Notes under the pieces: model-generated
What the model saw: the letters and a program-made list of their open reading frames with translations, nothing else
Databases searched by the model: none
What the model was told of the DNA's origin: nothing
IMG/VR virus record: IMGVR_UViG_3300049825_000409
Span: 1-20,773 of that record
Source of the DNA: a virus
Reading direction: 5' to 3' (one strand)
DNA: 20,773 nucleotides
Translations under genes and position numbers: made by a program
Part shown: positions 13,882-19,221 of the stretch, in pieces
How the letters are laid out: each line of letters begins with the position of its first letter
Numbering within the stretch: position 1 is the first letter of the stretch

Positions 13882-14138
13882 CCGGCGTAGTCCCGCGTCG
13901 CCAGCTGCTCGCTCGCCGTGAGCTCGACCACGCGCGGCGTGCCGTTGATCGACCAGAGCAGCGCGTCCTCGTCCCGCAGGCAGAGCACCGTCGCGAGCGC
14001 GAGCGCGTGCTCCGAGACGACGGAGGCCGGCGCCCGCTCCATCTCCTGTAGCATCTTCAGCGCGTGCCGCGATATGTCCTCCTGAGGCCACGCGCGCAGC
14101 CGCGCCTGGATCGCTTCGAGCACTGTCTTATCAGTCAT
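13878..14138 (-). CDS. Small helical protein (86 aa), unknown
   Basis: ATG 14136-14138 overlaps the preceding stop as ATGA. The product starts MTDKTVLEAIQARLRAWPQE and is mostly helical, with HALKMLQEMERAPAS and HALALATVLCLRDEDALLW, then a short strand region NGTPRVVELTAS. There is no membrane span or catalytic motif. It lies in a chain of four small coupled genes between the radical SAM enzyme and the protease. A longer frame upstream was discarded because it runs through the neighbouring gene. Confidence 0.55.
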   Translation of the reverse strand: MTDKTVLEAIQARLRAWPQEDISRHALKMLQEMERAPASVVSEHALALATVLCLRDEDALLWSINGTPRVVELTASEQLATRDYAG

Positions 14139-14296
14139 GACTGCACACTCGCTCCTACGAACACGAAGCCCGGCCGCGTCTGCACCCATATCAGCACGCG
14201 CCCTGCGATCAGCAGCACGCCGTTGTCGCCGAAGTCGATGATGGTGTGGCCCCACTCGTCCACCCGCTTGGAGACAGCTTTGAGCTTGATTCTCAC
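14135..14296 (-). CDS. Tiny beta-rich protein (53 aa), unknown
   Basis: GTG 14294-14296 overlaps the radical SAM stop as GTGA and its stop overlaps the next ATG. The product, VRIKLKAVSKRVDEWGHTII and onward, is short, beta-predicted and ends FVFVGASVQS. It is the first gene after the radical SAM enzyme and could be its substrate or partner, since such peptides are often encoded beside these enzymes. I see no leader-peptide signature or conserved Cys, so this remains open. Confidence 0.5.
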   Translation of the reverse strand: MRIKLKAVSKRVDEWGHTIIDFGDNGVLLIAGRVLIWVQTRPGFVFVGASVQS

Positions 14297-15075
14297 GCCG
14301 CCACCACCTTGATTCGGCGCAGTTCGCGGTCGCGCAGCGCGTGCTCCTTCAGCGTTCCCGCCTCGGGGCGCGGCACGTCGGCGAGCGGGAAGCCCACGGC
14401 TTGATCGCAGCCGTGGCACAGCTCGTAGGGCGAGACGTACAGCTCCTCCAGCGGCTGGTCGACGTGCCCCACCACGCCGACGCCCGAGGCGTCGAAGCTG
14501 CACGTGGTCAGGCGGCCGTCGGCCATCGCCATCACCCAGCCGCTCTTCACCCAGTCGCACTCGCGGCGCCCGAACCTGTTCTGCGCCGTCACGCGCCACG
14601 CGACCTGCCCAGCCCAGTCCGTCGAGGAGAGCACCGCGTCGTTCGAGTAGCCGGCGAGCAGCCCGCAGTCCATGAAGAGGTCGTACGCGACCTTCGCACG
14701 CTCGGGGCGGTGGAGCGAGACGAACACGCGCGGGCGCAGGGGGAGCAGCGCGCGCACCATCGCCTCGTCCACCGCCACGCCGTTGGTCGCGAACACTAGG
14801 TCGAAGCCCTCGCCCAACGCCTCGCGCGCCATCGCCACGTACTCCACGAACCGGGGGTGGATCGTCGACTCCCCGATGCCGGCGAGGTTCAGCGAGCGCT
14901 GCCCGTGCTCGTCCCGGCACTCCAGCGCGAGGTCCAGGGCGCGCGCGAAGTGCTCCGGCGTCATGTCCACCTTCGGCCGCGCGAGGTACGGCGACGCGCA
15001 GTAGGAGCAGCGCAGGTTGCACCTCGAGGTGATCTCGATCTGGTGCACGGCGCGGACAGGCTCGCGGTGGATCAC
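14293..15075 (-). CDS. Radical SAM enzyme with SPASM/twitch-like C-terminus
   Basis: 260 residues from GTG 15073-15075, one base after the upstream stop. Residues ~17-24 hold the radical SAM motif C-x3-C-x2-C (CNLRCSYC) that binds the [4Fe-4S] cluster, near the N-terminus as usual. GIGESTIHPRF follows, matching the 'GGEP' position of the family, then the SAM barrel strands (FDLVFATNGVAV, PRVFVSLHRP). Near the C-terminus a Cys (TTCSFDASG) and a CHGC pair form a reduced SPASM/twitch arrangement that may bind an auxiliary cluster. Relatives modify peptides, proteins or sugars by radical chemistry. Its substrate is unknown. It sits inside a head operon, between a Cys-rich phage protein and tiny genes. 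The core is shorter than a full SPASM enzyme, so a single auxiliary cluster is more likely than two. Confidence 0.85.
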   Translation of the reverse strand: MIHREPVRAVHQIEITSRCNLRCSYCASPYLARPKVDMTPEHFARALDLALECRDEHGQRSLNLAGIGESTIHPRFVEYVAMAREALGEGFDLVFATNGVAVDEAMVRALLPLRPRVFVSLHRPERAKVAYDLFMDCGLLAGYSNDAVLSSTDWAGQVAWRVTAQNRFGRRECDWVKSGWVMAMADGRLTTCSFDASGVGVVGHVDQPLEELYVSPYELCHGCDQAVGFPLADVPRPEAGTLKEHALRDRELRRIKVVAA

Positions 15076-15076
15076 G

Positions 15077-15322
15077 TCAGAAACTCCCCTTGCGGACTCG
15101 CGTCAGCAGATCATCCTGCACCTCGGTCGTCGTGCCCGGCCAGTGCGTCAGCTTCGCCGACTCGATGCTGTTGCCGTTGCGCTTCAGCTCGTCGACGAGC
15201 GCCCGCGCCGCGCAGTCCGGGCAACCCCGGTGGCCACATCCGTACACGGTCTGCCCGTCCTTCAGCTCACGCTGGCACCCGTGCCCGCCCACCGCCACGA
15301 TCTCGATTCTGTACTGTCCCAT
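15077..15322 (-). CDS. Conserved small Cys-rich phage protein
   Basis: 81 residues from ATG 15320-15322, with AGGAGA (15328-15333) 5 bases upstream. It begins MGQYRIEIVAVGGHGCQREL and has a compact cluster, CGHRGCPDCAARALVDELK, then LTHWPG and a basic C-terminus VRKGSF. The set of four Cys and two His suggests a zinc-binding or metal-binding fold. Very similar proteins (MGQYRIEI-x-AVGGHGCQR ... GCPDC ... LTHWPG) are common in diverse phages and carry no known function. It lies directly upstream of the radical SAM gene, one base apart, and may be co-translated with it. Confidence 0.7.
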   Translation of the reverse strand: MGQYRIEIVAVGGHGCQRELKDGQTVYGCGHRGCPDCAARALVDELKRNGNSIESAKLTHWPGTTTEVQDDLLTRVRKGSF

Positions 15323-15384
15323 GTCAATCTCCTAGTCTGCTATAGCCACTGCACAGGGACGAGGTACCGCCGCGCCCCCACCAC

Positions 15385-15498
15385 TCAACCGAACACCACG
15401 ACGAGCGCGAGCGCGACGTTGAGCGCGACGCTCAGCGTCAGCGCCTTCTGCGCGCGGGTCTGCGCCTGCCACCAGGACTTCACGAATGCCAGATCCAT
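15385..15498 (-). CDS. Single-span membrane microprotein (37 aa)
   Basis: ATG 15496-15498 lies two bases after the stop of the Tat-signal gene. The product begins MDLAFVKSWWQAQTRAQKAL and continues into a hydrophobic span (LTLSVALNVALALVVVFG) that runs to the C-terminus. A charged, Trp-containing N-terminus with the span at the end suggests a tail-anchored inner-membrane protein. It is too short for a classical holin, but single-span phage microproteins of this kind can act in lysis, exclusion or membrane signalling. No family is recognised. A 62-base gap follows before the next gene, the largest but one in the window. Confidence 0.55.
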   Translation of the reverse strand: MDLAFVKSWWQAQTRAQKALTLSVALNVALALVVVFG

Positions 15499-15500
15499 GC

Positions 15501-15947
15501 TCACGCCCTCCTCTTGATCACGCTGCCGTCGGTGAACTCGACATCGAGCGACTGCATCGGCGGCATCGAGGAGTAGTCTTTGTTCAGGAGCCGCGCGATG
15601 TCGATCTGTATGCGCTGCCCGACGCGAAACTCGGGCACAGCCTTCGACAGCACCGTCTCAAACCGCACGCGCACGTTGCGCACGGCGCGGGCGACGCCCG
15701 TCGCCTCCACGAGCGCGCTGTGGTAGACGCCCGGCTGCGCCCTGATCGTCACGGCGTCGACAACGAACTCGTTGCGGCCGACCTCTGGGTAGCCCATGGC
15801 GCCACGCGGGTAGACCACGCCCTCGAAGTTCGGGACGTTGCCCTCGTGGATAAGCACTTTCGATTTCTTCAGCGCCTCGGCCGCGAGCGGCAGAGCCACC
15901 GCAGCGCCCACCACGCCCGTCAGCAGTTGTCTCCTGTTCATCTTCAC
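15501..15947 (-). CDS. Exported protein with Tat-like signal peptide (148 aa)
   Basis: It starts at GTG 15945-15947, overlapping the upstream stop (GTGA), or at ATG 15941 two codons later. The N-terminus has Asn-Arg-Arg-Gln-Leu-Leu-Thr-Gly, close to the twin-arginine pattern, followed by an Ala/Val-rich core and an Ala-x-Ala-like end near LAAEA. The mature part is beta-rich (YPRGAMGYPEVGRNEFVVDA, then VRNVRVRFETVLSKAVPEFR) and has no Cys. Its C-terminus is DVEFTDGSVIKRRA. I do not recognise a fold. A Tat-type signal suggests folding in the cytoplasm and export to the periplasm. Export of a head-operon product is odd, so the signal may instead be a membrane anchor. Confidence 0.55.
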   Translation of the reverse strand: MKMNRRQLLTGVVGAAVALPLAAEALKKSKVLIHEGNVPNFEGVVYPRGAMGYPEVGRNEFVVDAVTIRAQPGVYHSALVEATGVARAVRNVRVRFETVLSKAVPEFRVGQRIQIDIARLLNKDYSSMPPMQSLDVEFTDGSVIKRRA

Positions 15948-16210
15948 GCAAACCCCCATCGCGCACGCTGCGCGGTCAGTATCTCTCTCAGCTGCCTTCC
16001 CAGGTCGGCGCGTATGACGCCGTCGTCCCGGACGTACTTCTCGACCGTGACCGTGTCGCGCTTGCCGGCGACGAAGTTGATCGCGCTCTGCACCTCGAAC
16101 TGGTGGTCGCGGCACACCGAGGCGAAGCTCGGCTTGCGCGTGACGTGCGCCCTGCGCAGCATCGCAGCCACCTCAGGCGTCGGAACGACGTGCTCGTAGA
16201 CCCTCTTCAC
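15944..16210 (-). CDS. Small basic protein after the portal-MuF gene (88 aa)
   Basis: GTG 16208-16210 overlaps the portal stop as GTGA, which fixes this start over the longer open frame that runs into the portal gene. The product begins VKRVYEHVVPTPEVAAMLRR and is rich in Arg and Lys (RAHVTRKPSFASVCRDHQF, KRDTVTVEKYVRDDGVIRAD). The last third is helical (LGRQLREILTAQRARWGF). It could bind nucleic acid or be a small assembly factor. I recognise no family. Confidence 0.6.
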   Translation of the reverse strand: MKRVYEHVVPTPEVAAMLRRAHVTRKPSFASVCRDHQFEVQSAINFVAGKRDTVTVEKYVRDDGVIRADLGRQLREILTAQRARWGFA

Positions 16211-18921
16211 TGCGCGCCACCCCCGAACCCGTCCTGTGGCTGCACGCCGGGGTCCGGCGACTCCTGTCCGTCCCAGCCGTCGACGGCCGTGATGGGGACG
16301 AGCAGCGAACGGCAGTTGTAGTGGTTCGGCGGCCGGTACGTGTCCCACATCTCGGAGTCCGTCGCCCACGTCGCGTCGCTCAGCGCCGAGCAGATCTCAG
16401 TGGTGCGGTCGTCGAGGATCGCGCTATAGCGCAGCGCCACGACGAAGTCGCCGAGCGCCGGGTCGGTGAACTCCTGGTAGCGCGCCTCGTTCATCGCCTC
16501 GAACGTGTTGGTGCGCACGAGCGTGTTGAGGTACGCCGCCGCGCCCTCGACCGTGTCGACCCAGAGCGCGTCGAGCACGGCGTTGACGGCCGCGTCCGTC
16601 TCGACGGCCTGCACCGCGCCGCGCGTGAGGATGCCCTTCGACACGAGCCGGTCCCAGATGTTGGCGCGCGTCTGCTTCGGGCTCATGCCGTTCTTCACGG
16701 CGCTCAGCAGCTCCTGCTGGATGATCGCCTTCGTGGCGTCGCTCGCGTTGCCAGCCATGCGGAAGCCGTTGGCCGAGAGGAACTCGGCGGCGCGGTCGCG
16801 CAGCGCCTCCAGCTGCGCCCGACTGGTGAAGTGCCCGCCGCGCGCTCGCTCCAGCTCGTTCTTGGCCATCGAGGAGCCGACGTCCCAGGAAGTGCGAAGG
16901 GCGTCCACGAACACCGAGCGCAGCTTGCCGATGGTGGGTCCGTCCAGCGCGACGTCTGCGATCTGGGCCACGTTGGCGTCCGTGTACTCCGAGACGTCGG
17001 TCGCGCCGGTCGCCTTCTTCACGCCGCGCGCGATCACGTCCGCGGCCGACGGCACCGTGCGCTGAAGGATGGACTCCTCGCGGGCCGCGATGACGGCGAA
17101 GTTCACGCGCTGCACGGCGCGGGAGAAGGAGGCGCGCTTTGACAACCCCGCCTTACGACGACCAACCTCTTTAGCGCTCTTCCAAAGCATGTGGCTGATA
17201 CCACTAATGTCAGACTCCAGCCTAGGACCGACGTTGGCTGATCCTGAATTCCAGATGCCGTCACCTGGCTTGGAGCCTACGTTCCAAACGTCGTCGCCAG
17301 CCTGTTGCAAAACATTAGCTATTTCCTTTGGGCTCAACTCGCCCCCGCTTAGCCGATCATGCAACCCGGTGAGAATACCAGCCACCTTTGAGGCAGCTTC
17401 TGTTGGTACTTTAGAAACATCGCCCGCGGTACGCTCCGCAAAGGCATGCATGGAATCAATGTGTCCCGCTATCTCAGTCAACACGCCACTATCTGTGCCT
17501 GACTCGCCAAATCGTCCGCGCTCATCCCGCGGATGCTTCGACTCATCGAACTCGAACGTGGCGCGCGAGTACGTCGCAGCGGCCTTCGCCTTGTCCTGCG
17601 GGGACTGGGGCTTCTGACCCTGCCCGAACGGGTTGCCCTTCGCCGCCACCTCGATCGCCTTGGCGTGAGCCTCGTCCTGCGCGGCCTGGATCTCCTCGGG
17701 CGTCTTGGCCGGCATCTCGAGTATCTGCCGCAGCCGCTCCTCGTCTTCTGGCGTGGTCGTCACGGCCTTCTTGCCGACGAGGTCGCTCCACGCGGTCACG
17801 ATCCACTTCACGTGCTCCAGGCTCGCGGGCTTGAAGCAGAACTCGGGCACCCGCCCGTCCGGGAACAGCGCCTCGCCCGCGTCCTTCAACACCTGCTCGG
17901 TCATGACGGACGAGAGCCGCCGCGACGTCGCGTTCAGCGTCCAGAAGAACGCCTCCAGCTGCGTCTGGCTCTGCGCGTAGGCGCCGGTTTGCCCCGCGAC
18001 GCTGACGCCGAGCAGGTTCGGCACGAGCATCGACTTGGCGATGGCGAGGTCGTGGAACTGGATGGCCTTCTCGAAGCCGTCGCCCGAGGGCGGCTGGATC
18101 ATCTCGAGGTCGATGCCCACCGGGAGCAGGATGGAGCCCACCGTCTTGATCTGCGAGAGCGCCGTCTGCAGCTTGTCCCACGCGGGGGTGTTCGGCTGCA
18201 CCTGCGCCTCGGCCGTGCGCGTCGCCTTCACGAACCCGCCCGCCGCGCGCTCGCCCCATATGAGCCAGTACTTGATCAGCAGGTCCTTCGCGTAGTACGA
18301 GCGGTAGGCGGCGCGCAGCTCGCTGGTCCCGTACCACTCGTCCTCCTCCGGGGCGTGGACGTAGTGCACGAACTTGCCGAGGTCGAGCGACTGCTCCTTG
18401 CCCGAGACCTTCTGCTTGAAGTCGATCAGCTGGCCGTAGTCGTCGGTGTAGAACCAGAACGTGGAGCAGTCCTTGGGGAGCAGCGCCACGATGCCCGACT
18501 GCGGGCGGCCCTCGAACTCGAAGAGCCCGTAGGCTTTCTCCGTGATCGAGTAGCCGTAGGTGAGCCCGGACAGAATCGCGTTCAGCTTGTCGACGAGCGC
18601 GCCCTTCATAGAGTTGAGCATGCGCGTCAGCATCGCCGCGCGCTTCTGCTTCTCAGCGTCGCTCAGCTTCGAGTCCGTCGGCCAGTCGAGCACCCAGTCG
18701 CGGCTCGTCACCGCGTCGCGCTTGAACGTGACCGCCGCCTTCACCTGCTCGTCGATCATCATCTTCTGGTAGATGCGCAGCCCGTGCCGCTGCACCAGCG
18801 AGTCGGGGTTGTAGCGCGGGAAGTCGGCCGAGGAGAACAGCGCCGTGTTCTCCCACGCGACGACCGCGTCGTCCGCGCGGTTGGCGGGGAACGCCTGGAC
18901 CTTGAGCTTGCCGTTTGCCAA
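16207..18921 (-). CDS. Portal protein (DUF935-like) fused to MuF head-morphogenesis protein
   Basis: 904 residues from TTG 18919-18921, two codons after the upstream TAG in the same frame; GGGGAGG lies about 11 bases upstream. Residues 1-455 are the portal: RHGLRIYQKMMIDEQVKAAV, AVTSRDWVLDW and DLAIAKSMLVPNLLGVSVAG are typical of the DUF935/Mu gp29 group, which forms the ring for DNA entry. Residues ~453-470 hold a linker motif, DESKHPRDERGRFGESG, of a kind seen at domain borders in phage head proteins. Residues ~469-594 are an insert of lower GC. Residues ~595-904 are MuF: LVRTNTFEAMNEARYQEF, LDDRTTEICSALSDATW, and YRPPNHYNCRSLLVPI. In Mu these are two genes, gp29 and gpF. The C-terminus is Gly/Gln-rich. 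Confidence 0.9.
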   Translation of the reverse strand: MANGKLKVQAFPANRADDAVVAWENTALFSSADFPRYNPDSLVQRHGLRIYQKMMIDEQVKAAVTFKRDAVTSRDWVLDWPTDSKLSDAEKQKRAAMLTRMLNSMKGALVDKLNAILSGLTYGYSITEKAYGLFEFEGRPQSGIVALLPKDCSTFWFYTDDYGQLIDFKQKVSGKEQSLDLGKFVHYVHAPEEDEWYGTSELRAAYRSYYAKDLLIKYWLIWGERAAGGFVKATRTAEAQVQPNTPAWDKLQTALSQIKTVGSILLPVGIDLEMIQPPSGDGFEKAIQFHDLAIAKSMLVPNLLGVSVAGQTGAYAQSQTQLEAFFWTLNATSRRLSSVMTEQVLKDAGEALFPDGRVPEFCFKPASLEHVKWIVTAWSDLVGKKAVTTTPEDEERLRQILEMPAKTPEEIQAAQDEAHAKAIEVAAKGNPFGQGQKPQSPQDKAKAAATYSRATFEFDESKHPRDERGRFGESGTDSGVLTEIAGHIDSMHAFAERTAGDVSKVPTEAASKVAGILTGLHDRLSGGELSPKEIANVLQQAGDDVWNVGSKPGDGIWNSGSANVGPRLESDISGISHMLWKSAKEVGRRKAGLSKRASFSRAVQRVNFAVIAAREESILQRTVPSAADVIARGVKKATGATDVSEYTDANVAQIADVALDGPTIGKLRSVFVDALRTSWDVGSSMAKNELERARGGHFTSRAQLEALRDRAAEFLSANGFRMAGNASDATKAIIQQELLSAVKNGMSPKQTRANIWDRLVSKGILTRGAVQAVETDAAVNAVLDALWVDTVEGAAAYLNTLVRTNTFEAMNEARYQEFTDPALGDFVVALRYSAILDDRTTEICSALSDATWATDSEMWDTYRPPNHYNCRSLLVPITAVDGWDGQESPDPGVQPQDGFGGGAQ
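17140..17515 (-). other. Low-GC insert within the portal-MuF gene
   Basis: By counting, 17161-17220 and 17281-17340 each have 29 G+C in 60 bases, against 46 in 60 for 16561-16620. The insert lies between portal and MuF parts, keeps the frame, and encodes about 125 residues (IDSMHAFAERTAGDVSKVPT, LSPKEIANVLQQAGDDVWNV) of mostly helical and Gly/Trp-containing sequence. Base use suggests separate ancestry from the flanks. Confidence 0.6.
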
Positions 18922-18924
18922 CGT

Positions 18925-19221
18925 CTACCCAGCCTCCCCAGTTGAAAGTCCGTGACCGCGGACGCCGGGCGCCGTCGCATCCGGTGCCGGTGCATTGTGC
19001 GAGTGGGCCGGGGTACTGTCGCCCCCGACGCCCGCAGTCACGGGGCTGATCGCCGCCCTGAGCAACGCAATCTGCGCTTTGCTCAAGACAATCGTGGTGC
19101 TCTCGTCGTACTCGTACCGCTGGCAACAGCCGGGGCACTTGCCCGCGCCATAGGGACGAAGGTAAAACTTGGTGTCACAGATCTCACAGTCGAACTCATC
19201 ACCTTTTCGCTTAGTCACCAC
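18925..19221 (-). CDS. Zinc-ribbon protein between terminase and portal genes
   Basis: 98 residues from GTG 19219-19221, overlapping the terminase stop by 7 bases. Residues ~9-40 are a zinc ribbon: FDCEICDTKFYLRPYGAGKC with a following CPGC, so two Cys-x2-Cys pairs. The rest is a Thr/Leu helix (SKAQIALLRAAISPVTAGV) and a flexible, Ala/Pro/His-rich tail. Its stop (TAG) is in the same frame as the portal gene and only one codon ahead of the portal TTG, so the two may once have been, or be read through as, one protein. Small zinc-binding proteins near terminase genes can act in packaging, but its role is unknown. Confidence 0.65.
   Translation of the reverse strand: MVTKRKGDEFDCEICDTKFYLRPYGAGKCPGCCQRYEYDESTTIVLSKAQIALLRAAISPVTAGVGGDSTPAHSHNAPAPDATAPGVRGHGLSTGEAG

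Noticed and set aside
15323-15384. Possible promoter (TATAGC) in the 62-base gap
   Set aside because: No matching -35 element at a suitable distance, and the gap is explained by the ribosome-binding site of the next gene.
17533-18945. Plus-strand open frame of 470 codons opposite the portal gene
   Set aside because: Product is low-complexity Arg/Leu/Val-rich and lies over a well-supported portal; no start context or motif.
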